Origin: Amycolatopsis bartoniae
GTDB taxonomy: Bacteria > Actinomycetota > Actinomycetes > Mycobacteriales > Pseudonocardiaceae
Assembly: GCF_014191255.1 (NCBI RefSeq)
Contig: NZ_JACHWH010000003.1
Span: 67,501 to 131,500 of the forward strand
Direction of reading: 5' to 3'
Length of the DNA stretch: 64,000 nt
The translations under genes and the position numbers were made by a program. Position 1 is the first letter of the stretch; every line of letters begins with the position of its first letter. This document shows, one piece after another, positions 54,258 to 62,923 of this stretch. The notes below the pieces were generated by a model, which was not told where the DNA came from, did not search any database, and saw nothing but the letters and a program-made list of their open reading frames with translations.

Positions 54258-54828
54258 CCGCCGCCGCGATCCCGACATCGAGCTGCCGCCGGGGCAGTAC
54301 CTGACCGAGGACTTCCCGGTGCTCTCGATCGGCCCCACGCCGCGCGTGTCCACCGAGACGTGGGAGTTCACGATCACCGCCGAGGACGGCACGGTGCACC
54401 AGTGGACGTGGGAGGAGTTCCTCGCGCTGCCCAGCGAGACCCCGACGCTGGACATCCACTGCGTCACCAAGTGGTCGAAGCTGGGCACCACCTGGCGCGG
54501 CGTCTCGATCGACACGCTGCTGGAGGACGTGGACACCGCGGCCGACTACGTGGTGGCGCACTCCTACGACGGCTACACCACGAACCTGCCGCTGGAAGAC
54601 CTGCTCGACGGCCGCGCGTGGGTCGCCTACGAGTTCGACGGCGACGGGCTGGAGCCCGAGCACGGCGGCCCCGCCCGGCTGCTGGTGCCGCACCTGTACT
54701 TCTGGAAGTCCGCGAAGTGGGTGCACAACCTGGAGCTGACCCTGTCCGATGAGCCCGGCTTCTGGGAGGCCGGTGGCTACCACAACTACGGGGACCCATG
54801 GCGCGAGCAGCGGTATCAGGGCGACTGA
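54229..54828 (+). CDS. Sulfite oxidase-like molybdopterin-dependent oxidoreductase
   Basis: A 199-residue protein of the short YedY/sulfite oxidase-like group: GQYLTEDFPVLSIGPTP, then LDIHCVTKWSKL with the Mo-ligand Cys, THLARR-like Arg in TTWRGVSID, and GGPARLLVPHLYFWKSAKWV. No Tat signal is present, so it is cytoplasmic. The substrate is unknown (sulfite, sulfoxide or N-oxide type). ATG 54229 is preferred over TTG 54217. It overlaps the next gene, a flavin reductase, by 31 bases, suggesting a two-component enzyme. Confidence 0.9.
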   Translation: MGIVTPGFRGRRRDPDIELPPGQYLTEDFPVLSIGPTPRVSTETWEFTITAEDGTVHQWTWEEFLALPSETPTLDIHCVTKWSKLGTTWRGVSIDTLLEDVDTAADYVVAHSYDGYTTNLPLEDLLDGRAWVAYEFDGDGLEPEHGGPARLLVPHLYFWKSAKWVHNLELTLSDEPGFWEAGGYHNYGDPWREQRYQGD

Positions 54829-55541
54829 CCTGGCGGGTCGCGCGGCTGGCGCAGGTGCGCGACGAGACGCCCTCGGCGCGCACGCTCGTGCTCGACGTGC
54901 CGGGCTGGCCGGGGCACCTGGCCGGGCAGCACGCCGACGTGCGGCTGACCGCCGAAGACGGCTACACCGCCCAGCGCAGCTACTCGCTCGCCGCGCCCGC
55001 CGACGGCGAGCGGATCGAACTGACCGTGCAGCGCGTGGGTGACGGCGAGGTGTCGCCGTTCCTGACGGAGGTCTTCTCCGTCGGCGACCCGGTGGAGGTG
55101 CGTGGTCCGATCGGCGGCTGGTTCGTGTGGCGGCCGGCCGATCCCGAGCCCGTGCTGCTGGTCGCGGGCGGTTCGGGCATCGTGCCGCTGATGGCGATGA
55201 TCCGGGCGCGCCGGGCGGCCGGGGCGCCGACCCCGTTCCGGCTGCTGTACTCCGTGCGCTCGCCCCGCGAGGTCTTCTACGCCGACGAGCTGCGGGCGGC
55301 GGCGCTCAGCGGCGTCGAAGTGTCCTTTGTGTACACGCGCGAGGCGCCGGAGGGCTGGGCGGGTGAACCGCACCGGATCGGGATCGCGGACGTCAACAGC
55401 CACGGCTGGCCGGCGTCGTTCGAGCCCGCGTGCTTCGTCTGCGGCCCCACGGGCTTCGTGGAGACGGTGTCGGACGTGCTGCTCGCGCTGGGGCACGACC
55501 CGCGCCGGGTGAAGACGGAGCGGTTCGGACCCACGGGATAA
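54798..55541 (+). CDS. FAD/NAD(P)H oxidoreductase (ferredoxin reductase-like)
   Basis: A 247-residue flavoprotein: FAD-binding barrel with QRSYSLAAPADGERIELTVQ (RxYS), then the NAD(P) domain with LLVAGGSGIVPLMAMIR and CGPTGFVETVSDVL. It lacks a ferredoxin domain. It probably delivers electrons to or from the molybdoenzyme encoded immediately upstream, whose end it overlaps. The ATG at 54798 lies within that gene; the Rossmann-like region supports the frame. Confidence 0.92.
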   Translation: MARAAVSGRLTWRVARLAQVRDETPSARTLVLDVPGWPGHLAGQHADVRLTAEDGYTAQRSYSLAAPADGERIELTVQRVGDGEVSPFLTEVFSVGDPVEVRGPIGGWFVWRPADPEPVLLVAGGSGIVPLMAMIRARRAAGAPTPFRLLYSVRSPREVFYADELRAAALSGVEVSFVYTREAPEGWAGEPHRIGIADVNSHGWPASFEPACFVCGPTGFVETVSDVLLALGHDPRRVKTERFGPTG

Positions 55542-55570
55542 CGGCGATCTTGCGGTAGCGTCAGGGGGCG

Positions 55571-58500
55571 ATGCCCCACAGACGAAACGGTCATCTCATT
55601 GGGCGGGAGCACCCGGCGGCGGTGCTGCGTGCGGAGTTCGACCGGGCCAGGGAGAGTCACGGCGGCCTCGTGCTGGTCACCGGTGAGGCCGGGATCGGCA
55701 AGACCGCGCTCGTGACGGAAGCCGCCGACGAAGCCCGCCGCCACGGTGTCCTCGTGCTCAGCGGTGCTTGCTGGGACTCCGCGAGCGCCCCCGGCTTCTG
55801 GCCGTGGGTGCAGGTCGTGCGCGCGCTGCGCCGCAGCGTGCCGCCGGGCGAGTGGGCCGCGGCCCAGCGCGCGGCGGGCGCCGAGCTGGCCGTGCTGCTC
55901 GGGGAGGCGCCGGGCAGCGCGCCGGTCGAGCCGTTCCGGCTGTTCGACGCGGTCACCACGGCGCTGGTCTCGGTGTCGCAGCTGCGCCCGGTCGCCGTGG
56001 TGCTCGACGACCTGCACGCCGCGGACCCGGCGTCGCTGAAGCTGTGCGAGTTCGCCGCGCGCCACACCTGGTTCGAGCGGCTGGTGCTGGTCGGCACCTA
56101 CCGGGACGACGAGGTGGAGGCGGCCGAGCACCCGTTGCGGCCGTTGCTGACGTCGTTGCCCGCCAAGGCCCGCACGGTGAGCCTGACCGGGCTGAGCCCC
56201 GACGAGGTGGGCCACCTCATGACGCGCACCGCGGGACGCGAGCCCGGCGCCCGGCTGGCCGCGGCGGTCCACCGGCGCACCGGCGGCAACCCGTTCTTCG
56301 TCGAGCAGGCGGCCCGGCTGTGGGCGGGCGGCCGTTCGGTGACCGCGATCGCGCCGGGAGTCCGGGAGACCGTGCGCCGCCGGCTGTCCCTGCTGCCGGA
56401 CGCGGTGGTGCGGCTGCTGGGTGACGCCGCGGTGCTGGGCCCGGAGTTCGACCGGCAGGTGCTCGCCGCCTCCGCCGGGCTCGCGCTGCCGCGCGTGGAA
56501 CAGCTGCTGGACCAGGCCGTGGCCGCGCGGCTCGTCGTCGCCGCCGGAAACGGCCGCTTCGGCTTCGTGCACGACCTCGTCCGCGAGACGCTCTACGCGT
56601 CGCTGGACGACGCGGGGGAGCGGCACGCCGCGGTCGTGCGGGCGCTCGACCGCTCGCCCGAGCTGGCGGGCCGGGTGTTCCCCGCGGACCTCGCCCGCCA
56701 CGGCCTTCTCGCCGGGAACCGGCTCGAACCCGGCCGCGCGGTCGACCTCCTGCTGGTGGCCGCGCGGGACGCGGCGCGGCGCATGGCCGCCGACGAGGCC
56801 ATCGCCCACTACCGGCGCGCCCTCGACGGTACCGGCGAGCCGCACCGCCGGGTCGTGATCGCGTTGAAGCTCGGCGCCCAGCTGCACCACGCCGGGGACC
56901 GGGACGAGGCGTGGGAGGTCCTGCGCTCCGCCGCCACGTCCGCGCGGGAGCTCGGCGAGCCCGCGCTGCTCACCCGCGCCGCGCTGACGCTGCACCGCAT
57001 CGGCGACGCGGGCGAGCAGGCGGAGCTCAAGCTCGGCCTGCTCACCGAGGCGCATCGCAGGCTGTTCGCCGCGGAGGGCGAGCGGCCGCCGGAGCAGCTG
57101 GTGCGCGAGCTGACCGGGCACCTGACCGTGCTCGCCCGGCGCGGCGGCGACGACGAGGTGCTGGGTTTCAGCCTGTGGACGCTGCACGATGCGATCTGGG
57201 GGCCGGGCACGGCGGCCGAGCGCCAGACGCTCGCCGAGGAGCTGGCCGTGATCGGGCGGCGCAGCGCGGATCCCGAGATGGAGCAGCACGCGGCGTCCCT
57301 GCGCTGGGCCGCGTTGCTGGAGCAGGGCGATCCGCGGTGTTTCGCGCAGTTGGACGAGTTCGTCGCGATGGCCGAGCGCGAGGGCGGGCCGCCGGCGCGG
57401 ATCAGCGCGTACGTCGACCGGAGCATCACCGCCACGCTGACGGGTGAGTTCGAGCAGGCGGAGGTCTGCCACGACGAGGCGATGCGCCTGGTGCCCGCCG
57501 ACGAACGCCATCGGTACGCCTTCGTCACGGAACACCTGTGGTGGGCGCGGACGTTGCTGCGGGGCCGCTTCGACGAGCTGGAGCGACTCTCCCAGGACTT
57601 CGACCACCCGTTTCCGCGGCTGATCGAGGCCGTCACGGCGGTGCAGCGGGGCGATCTCGGGGTGGCGGTGCGGTATCTGCGGGAGGCACCGGAGACGCTG
57701 CCGCGGATGATCGTGCCGTTGTGGCTGCGGTTCCAGGCCCAGCTCGCGGCCGCGGTGCGCGACCCGGCGCTGTGCGAACGCGCCAGGGCGGCGCTCGCAC
57801 CGCTGGCGGGGCAGTGGCTCGTCTCGATCTTCGGCTGCGACATCAGCGGTCCGGTCTCGCTGTGGCTGGCCAAGCTCGACGCGGCGCAGGCGCGGTGGGA
57901 CGACGCGGTCGAGGGGTTCACGGCGGCGTTGCGCGAGGCCGAGACGTTGCGCGCCCGGCCGTGGGCGGTGGAGGCGCGGACGGGGCTCGCCGCCGCGCTC
58001 CTCGGCCGCGGCGCACCGGGCGACCGGGCCGAGGCCCAGCGCCTGGCGAAGGAGGCCGCGCGGGAGGCGGCGGCGCTCGGGCTGCCGAAGTCAGGAGTGG
58101 ACCTGTTCGCGGGCAACGAGTTCCGCTTCACCGGCGCGGTGTGGTCGCTGGGAATGGCCGGCCGCACGGTGCACCTGCCGGACGCGAAGGGGTTGCGGGA
58201 CCTGCACTTCCTGCTCGGCAGGCCGGGCGTGGAGGTGCCCGCGGTGCAGCTGCTCGACCCGGCGGGCGGCGAGCTGGTGGTGGCGGCGCGGCGGTTCGGC
58301 GGCGACGAGGTCCTCGACGAGGAGGCCCGCGCCCGCTACCGCGACCGGCTCACAGTGCTGGACGAGCAGATCGACCGGGCGCTGGAACGCGGCGACGACG
58401 ACAAGGCCGCCGCGTTCGACGCGGAACGCCAGGCGCTGCTGGACGAACTCCGCGTGGCGGCGGGCCTGGCGGGCCGCCCGCGCCGGCTGGGCGACGAAAC

Positions 58501-58657
58501 GGAACGCGCGCGCAAGGCGGTGACCGCCCGGATCCGCGACGTGCTGCGGAAACTGGACGGCCACCACCCGGAGCTGGCGGCGCACCTGAGGGCCACCGTG
58601 TCGACCGGCACGAGCTGCTGCTACCGCCCAGGCCGCGAAACCGCCTGGCGGTTGTGA
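55571..58657 (+). CDS. Large AAA ATPase with TPR-like region (LuxR-family-like without HTH)
   Basis: A 1028-residue STAND-type ATPase. It starts with GREHPAAVLRAEFDRA and Walker A VTGEAGIGKTALV, Walker B VAVVLDDLHAADPASL and TGGNPFFVEQAARLW. A long helical TPR-like region follows (about residues 380-850). The final 180 residues carry DLHFLLGRPGVEVPA, a coiled coil (DRALERGDDDKAAAFDAERQ) and RKAVTARIRDVLRKLDGHHP. Relatives act as transcriptional activators (LuxR/LAL family), but no LuxR helix-turn-helix is seen; the basic C-terminal segment might bind DNA. TAGCGT at 55556-55561 implies a short leader. It converges on drrB. Confidence 0.82.
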   Translation: MPHRRNGHLIGREHPAAVLRAEFDRARESHGGLVLVTGEAGIGKTALVTEAADEARRHGVLVLSGACWDSASAPGFWPWVQVVRALRRSVPPGEWAAAQRAAGAELAVLLGEAPGSAPVEPFRLFDAVTTALVSVSQLRPVAVVLDDLHAADPASLKLCEFAARHTWFERLVLVGTYRDDEVEAAEHPLRPLLTSLPAKARTVSLTGLSPDEVGHLMTRTAGREPGARLAAAVHRRTGGNPFFVEQAARLWAGGRSVTAIAPGVRETVRRRLSLLPDAVVRLLGDAAVLGPEFDRQVLAASAGLALPRVEQLLDQAVAARLVVAAGNGRFGFVHDLVRETLYASLDDAGERHAAVVRALDRSPELAGRVFPADLARHGLLAGNRLEPGRAVDLLLVAARDAARRMAADEAIAHYRRALDGTGEPHRRVVIALKLGAQLHHAGDRDEAWEVLRSAATSARELGEPALLTRAALTLHRIGDAGEQAELKLGLLTEAHRRLFAAEGERPPEQLVRELTGHLTVLARRGGDDEVLGFSLWTLHDAIWGPGTAAERQTLAEELAVIGRRSADPEMEQHAASLRWAALLEQGDPRCFAQLDEFVAMAEREGGPPARISAYVDRSITATLTGEFEQAEVCHDEAMRLVPADERHRYAFVTEHLWWARTLLRGRFDELERLSQDFDHPFPRLIEAVTAVQRGDLGVAVRYLREAPETLPRMIVPLWLRFQAQLAAAVRDPALCERARAALAPLAGQWLVSIFGCDISGPVSLWLAKLDAAQARWDDAVEGFTAALREAETLRARPWAVEARTGLAAALLGRGAPGDRAEAQRLAKEAAREAAALGLPKSGVDLFAGNEFRFTGAVWSLGMAGRTVHLPDAKGLRDLHFLLGRPGVEVPAVQLLDPAGGELVVAARRFGGDEVLDEEARARYRDRLTVLDEQIDRALERGDDDKAAAFDAERQALLDELRVAAGLAGRPRRLGDETERARKAVTARIRDVLRKLDGHHPELAAHLRATVSTGTSCCYRPGRETAWRL

Positions 58658-58658
58658 G

Positions 58659-59432
58659 TCACCGCCGGTTGTAGCGCCACATCGACAGCGTGCCGAAGAC
58701 CGCCAGCAGCAGCACGGCCGACAGCAGTGTCCAGCCGATCTCCGGGCCGTTCCACACGCCCCGCATCAGGCCGCGCACGGCCGTCACCAGGTGCGCGATC
58801 GGGTCGAACCGCATGAACATCCGCAGCCACGCCGGCGGGTTCTTCGGCTCCACGAACACGTTGGACAGGAACGTGAACGGGAACAGCACGAGCACGCTCA
58901 CGCTCATCACCGACTTCTGCGTGCGCAGCACCAGCCCCGCCAGCGTCCAGATCCACGAGAACGCGAACGCGAAGACCAGCACCAGCACCACCCCGGCGAG
59001 CACCCCCAGTACGCCGCCGGGCGGCCGGAACCCCAGCACCAGTCCCACGACGAGGATCACCGTGGACGCCAGCACGTAGCGCACCAGATCACCCAGCAGC
59101 GCGCCGACGAGCGCGGACGGCCGCCACACCGCCAGCGTGCGGATGCGGTCGAACAGGCCCTTCTCCACGTCGACGTTGATCCCGACGCCGGTGTTCGGGG
59201 TGATCATCACGACGCTCATCACGAGTACGCCGGGCAGCAGGAACTGCAGGTAGTCCGCGGGCGACGCGGCGAGCGTGCTGCCCAGCAGGTAGGTGAACAT
59301 CAGGGTCATGATCACCGGGAAGATGGTGACGTCGATCAGCTGTTCCGGGCGGTGCTTGAGCTTCAGCAGCGCGCGGGTGGCGAAGACCAGCGACGCCGAC
59401 CAGGCGCCGGGCCGCGGCAGGACCGTGCTCAC
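58659..59432 (-). CDS. ABC-2 type transporter permease (DrrB-like)
   Basis: A 257-residue membrane protein with six predicted transmembrane helices and the DrrB-type segment HRPEQLIDVTIFPVIMTLMF, LLPGVLVMSVVMITPNTGVG and VLFPFTFLSNVFVEPKNPPA. It forms a drug or lipid exporter with the adjacent ATPase. GTG 59432 has GAGGAGG just upstream; that signal lies within a 30-codon ORF that fills the gap to the ATPase gene. Confidence 0.92.
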   Translation of the reverse strand: MSTVLPRPGAWSASLVFATRALLKLKHRPEQLIDVTIFPVIMTLMFTYLLGSTLAASPADYLQFLLPGVLVMSVVMITPNTGVGINVDVEKGLFDRIRTLAVWRPSALVGALLGDLVRYVLASTVILVVGLVLGFRPPGGVLGVLAGVVLVLVFAFAFSWIWTLAGLVLRTQKSVMSVSVLVLFPFTFLSNVFVEPKNPPAWLRMFMRFDPIAHLVTAVRGLMRGVWNGPEIGWTLLSAVLLLAVFGTLSMWRYNRR

Positions 59433-59521
59433 GCGGCCTCCTCGACGGACGCGGCAAGCCGCGGCAGCGCCACAACGTCGGCCGGCGTGGTGCTGGATGG
59501 TTCGGTCGCAAGCTCCCTCAC
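59429..59521 (-). CDS. Possible 30-residue ORF between drrA- and drrB-like genes
   Basis: GTG at 59521 overlaps the ATPase stop (GTGA) and the TGA at 59431-59429 overlaps the permease GTG. The peptide would read [20 protein letters not shown] then [10 protein letters not shown]. It has no membrane segment. It may be a real coupling peptide or the former N-terminus of the permease now out of frame. Without homologues this cannot be decided. Confidence 0.4.
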   Translation of the reverse strand: MRELATEPSSTTPADVVALPRLAASVEEAA

Positions 59522-60480
59522 GCCAAGACCTCCTTCTTCGCGGTCAGCGCGAGGAAGACCTCGTCGAGGCTGGGCTGGCCGAGGGAGAAGTCGTCGACGG
59601 TGATCCCCGACCGCGTCAGCTCGGTCAGCGCGTGCGACGCCTGGACCGCGGGCGGGATGTCGGGGCGACCCAGCCGGGCGATCACGGTCACCGGATCGGC
59701 GTGCTTGCCCACCTTCGTGCCCAGCGCGAGCGCCAGCACGCGCTCGGCCTGCGGCCGCTGGGCGGCGTCGCGGAGCCGCAGGTGGACCGAACCGCGGCCG
59801 AGCGCGGACTTCAGCGAGCCCGGCGTGCCCTCGGCGATCACCCGGCCGCCGTCGATCACCGCGATGCGCGACGCGAGCTGGTCGGCCTCCTCCAGGTACT
59901 GCGTGGTGAGCAGGACGGTGGTGCCCTGCGCGACGATCATCCGCACCAGCTCCCACACCCTCGTGCGGCTGCGGGGATCCAGTCCCGTCGTGGGCTCGTC
60001 GAGGAACAGCACGTCGGGCGTCCGCAACATACTGGCCGCGATGTCGAGGCGGCGGCGCATCCCGCCGGAGTAGTCCTTGGCCTGCCGTCCGGCCGCCTGT
60101 TCGAGGTCGAACACCGCCAGCAGCTCGGCCGCCCGGCGGCGCGCCGCGGACCCGCGGTAGCCGAGCAGCCGGGCGAGCAGCACGAGGTTCTCGCGCCCGC
60201 TGAGGTCCTCGTCGATCGACGCGTACTGGCCGGTGAGGCTGATGCGGGCACGCACCGCGTCCGGCTCGCGCAGCACGTCGTGCCCGAACACGCGGGCCTC
60301 GCCGCCGTCCGGCCGGGTGAGCGTGGCCAGCATGCGGACGGTCGTCGTCTTGCCCGCCCCGTTCGGCCCCAGCACCCCGTACACCGTGCCGGCGGGCACG
60401 GCGAGGTCGACGCCGTCGACCGCCCGCTGCCCGCCGAACACCTTGACCAGTCCCGACGTTTCGATCGCCAGGTCGTTCAT
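59518..60480 (-). CDS. ABC transporter ATP-binding protein (DrrA-like)
   Basis: A 320-residue ATPase of the daunorubicin-resistance (DRA) type: Walker [16 protein letters not shown]-loop [15 protein letters not shown], signature [14 protein letters not shown], Walker [17 protein letters not shown], and the C-terminal extension [18 protein letters not shown] 60480 is used; an upstream TTG would add 12 residues. Divergent from a TetR gene across a 17-bp palindrome, it is probably repressed by that protein and induced by the exported compound. Confidence 0.94.
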   Translation of the reverse strand: MNDLAIETSGLVKVFGGQRAVDGVDLAVPAGTVYGVLGPNGAGKTTTVRMLATLTRPDGGEARVFGHDVLREPDAVRARISLTGQYASIDEDLSGRENLVLLARLLGYRGSAARRRAAELLAVFDLEQAAGRQAKDYSGGMRRRLDIAASMLRTPDVLFLDEPTTGLDPRSRTRVWELVRMIVAQGTTVLLTTQYLEEADQLASRIAVIDGGRVIAEGTPGSLKSALGRGSVHLRLRDAAQRPQAERVLALALGTKVGKHADPVTVIARLGRPDIPPAVQASHALTELTRSGITVDDFSLGQPSLDEVFLALTAKKEVLA

Positions 60481-60531
60481 GGTTTCTTCGCCCCTTCCGA
60501 GTGGCTTCACCCGCAAGGCGCGAGAAGGGGT

Positions 60532-60548
60532 GCCAGATCCGATCTGGC
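60532..60548. promoter_or_regulatory. 17-bp operator palindrome between DrrA-like and TetR genes
   Basis: GCCAGATC-C-GATCTGGC is a perfect palindrome. It lies seven bases upstream of the TAGGCT -10 (60555-60560) of the tetR gene and 52 bp upstream of the ATPase start, so binding would cover the tetR promoter. Confidence 0.8.
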
Positions 60549-60566
60549 GCCGGTTAGGCTGGTCCG

Positions 60567-61142
60567 ATGCCCACCCTCCGTGACCGGATCCTCGACGCCG
60601 GCGTCGAGCTGATCTGCACCGCGGGCTGGGACCGCACCACCATGGCGCAGGTGGCCGACCGGGTCGGCGTGAGCAGGCAGATGGTCTACAAGGAGATCGG
60701 TGCCCGCGACAAGCTCGCCCGCGCGATCGTCGTCCGGCACGCCGAGGTGTTCCTCTCCGGAGTCGTCGAGCGGCTGCGCGAGCACGGTCCCGACCCGCTC
60801 GCCGGAATTCCCGCCGCCGTGGAGTACGTGCTGCGCGCGGCCGCGGACGACCCGCTGCTCAAGGCCGTGCTCGCCGCCGGGCACGGCGGGACGCAGGACC
60901 TGCTGCCGCTGCTGACGATCCAGCCCGAGCCGGTGCTCGGCCGTGCCCTCGCCACGCTGCAGGCCGAGTCCGCCGCGCTGTACCGCGGCCTCGGCCTCGC
61001 CGACCTGCCCACGCTGGTCGAGGTGGTGGTGCGGCTGACGCTGAGCCACCTCGTACAGCCCTCGGGCCCGGTCGAGCGGGCCGTCGGGCAGGCGGAGTGG
61101 CTCGTGCGCGCGGCGCTGTCAGGGCCGCGGGATGTTACGTAG
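60567..61142 (+). CDS. TetR family transcriptional regulator
   Basis: A 191-residue regulator with [20 protein letters not shown] and helix-turn-helix [20 protein letters not shown], then a C-terminal ligand domain ([19 protein letters not shown]). ATG 60567 is seven bases after TAGGCT, giving a leaderless message. It is the probable repressor of the divergent exporter genes. Its last 24 bases overlap the convergent pyruvate oxidase gene. Confidence 0.92.
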   Translation: MPTLRDRILDAGVELICTAGWDRTTMAQVADRVGVSRQMVYKEIGARDKLARAIVVRHAEVFLSGVVERLREHGPDPLAGIPAAVEYVLRAAADDPLLKAVLAAGHGGTQDLLPLLTIQPEPVLGRALATLQAESAALYRGLGLADLPTLVEVVVRLTLSHLVQPSGPVERAVGQAEWLVRAALSGPRDVT

Positions 61143-62858
61143 GTTCGAGCGCGCCAGGTCGATCATGCGCCCGACCCCGCCGCTCAGCACCACCTTGCTC
61201 GCGGCGAGCATGAAGCCCTTGAGCTGACCGCCCGTGATGTGCGGCGGGATCGACAGCGCGTTCGGGTCGGTCACCACGTCGACGAGCACGGGACCCGGAT
61301 GCGCCAACGCCTCAGCGAGGGCGTCGCGCACCTTCTCCGGCTCGGTCACGCGGATGGCGTGCAGCCCCGCGCCGCGGGCGATCGCGGCGTAGTCCACGGC
61401 GTCGTGGTCGGTCTCGTAGTCCGGCAGGCCGTCGACGAGCATCTCCAGCTTCACCATGCCGAGCGAGGAGTTGTTGAACACCAGGATCTTCACCGGCAGG
61501 TCGTGCAGCCGCACCGTCAGCAGCTCGCCCATGAGCATGCCGAGCCCGCCGTCGCCGGACATCGAGATCACCTGGCGGCCCGGCTCGGCCAGCTGCGCGC
61601 CGATCGCGTGCGGCAGCGCGTTGGCCATGCTGCCGTGCAGGAACGAGCCGATCACGCGGCGCCGCCCGTTCGGCGTGAGGTAGCGCGCGGCCCAGACGTT
61701 GCACATCCCGGTGTCCACAGTGAACACCGCGTCGTCGGCCGCCAGCTCGTCGAGGACGTCGGCGACGTACTCGGGGTGGATCGGCGTGTGGTGCTCGACG
61801 TTGCGGGTGTAGGCGTCGACGACGTTCTCCAGCGAGCGCGCGTGTTCGCGCAGCTTCTCGTCGAGGAAGGCGCGGCTCGACTTCTGCTCGACCTTCGGCA
61901 GCACCGCGCGCAGCGTTTCACGCAGGTCCCCGTGCACGGCGAGGTCCAGCGGCGTGCGGCGGCCCAGGTGCGTGGCGTCGTGGTCGATCTGGATGGTGTG
62001 CGCCTGCGGCAGGAACCCGTCGTACGGGAAGTCGGTGCCGAGCAGGAGCAGCAGGTCCGCCTCGTGCATGGCCTCGTAGCAGGCGCCGTAGCCGAGCAGC
62101 CCGCTCATGCCCACGTCGTACGGGTTGTCGAACTGGATCCATTCCTTGCCGCGCAACGAATGCCCGACGGGAGAATGGAGCTTGCCCGCCAGCTCCATGA
62201 CTTCGGCGTGCGCGCCCCGCGTGCCCGCGCCGCAGAACAACGTGACCTTCTCGGCCCGGTTGAGCGCGTCCGCGAGCGCGTCGACCTGGCTGGGCGGCGG
62301 CGTCAAGGTGGCCCGTTCGGTGACGAACTGGCTCGTGCCCGTCGGCACCTCGGACTCCAGGTGCGCCACGTCGCCGGGCAGCACGATCACCGACACCTCG
62401 CCGCGGGTGATCGCGTGCTGGACCGCGATCCGCAGCACGCGCGGCATCTGGCCCGGCGTGGTGATCTGCTCGCAGTAACCGCTGCAGTCGACGAACAGCC
62501 GCTCCGGGTGAGTTTCCTGGAAGAACTGCGTGCCGACCTGCGTGGCCGGGATGTGCGAGGCCAGCGCGAGCACGGGCACGCCCGAGCGGTTCGCGTCGTA
62601 GAGGCCCTGCACCAGGTGCGTGTTGCCGGGGCCGCAGCTGCCCGCGCACACGGCGAGCCGCCCGGTCAGCTCCGCCTCGGCGGCCGCGGCGAACGCGCCC
62701 GCCTCCTCGTTGCGCACGTGCACCCATTCGATGCCCTCGGTGCGCCGGATCGCGTCCACGATGGGGTTGAGGCTGTCGCCCACCACGCCGTAGATCCGGG
62801 ACACGCCAGCCTGGACGAGCACCTGCACGAACTGTTCGGCGACAGTGGGACGCGCCAT
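61119..62858 (-). CDS. poxB: Pyruvate dehydrogenase (quinone)/pyruvate oxidase
   Basis: A 579-residue thiamin-diphosphate enzyme: PYR domain with VRNEEAGAFAAAAEAELTG (catalytic Glu), GSCGPGNTHLVQGLYDANRS, a central FAD-binding-like domain (CGAGTRGAHAEVMELAGKL) and the PP domain with GDGGLGMLMGELLTVR binding Mg2+-ThDP. It decarboxylates pyruvate to acetate and passes electrons to quinone in the E. coli family member. The C-terminus has the amphipathic segment typical for membrane association ([15 protein letters not shown]). GCGAGGG lies upstream of the ATG. Confidence 0.92.
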   Translation of the reverse strand: MARPTVAEQFVQVLVQAGVSRIYGVVGDSLNPIVDAIRRTEGIEWVHVRNEEAGAFAAAAEAELTGRLAVCAGSCGPGNTHLVQGLYDANRSGVPVLALASHIPATQVGTQFFQETHPERLFVDCSGYCEQITTPGQMPRVLRIAVQHAITRGEVSVIVLPGDVAHLESEVPTGTSQFVTERATLTPPPSQVDALADALNRAEKVTLFCGAGTRGAHAEVMELAGKLHSPVGHSLRGKEWIQFDNPYDVGMSGLLGYGACYEAMHEADLLLLLGTDFPYDGFLPQAHTIQIDHDATHLGRRTPLDLAVHGDLRETLRAVLPKVEQKSSRAFLDEKLREHARSLENVVDAYTRNVEHHTPIHPEYVADVLDELAADDAVFTVDTGMCNVWAARYLTPNGRRRVIGSFLHGSMANALPHAIGAQLAEPGRQVISMSGDGGLGMLMGELLTVRLHDLPVKILVFNNSSLGMVKLEMLVDGLPDYETDHDAVDYAAIARGAGLHAIRVTEPEKVRDALAEALAHPGPVLVDVVTDPNALSIPPHITGGQLKGFMLAASKVVLSGGVGRMIDLARSNLRNIPRP

Positions 62859-62923
62859 GGGGGAACCCTCGCTCTCTTCGCTGGACTCCCCGATTCTGGT
62901 GCCGCGAAGGGGTTCGCGCAGGG

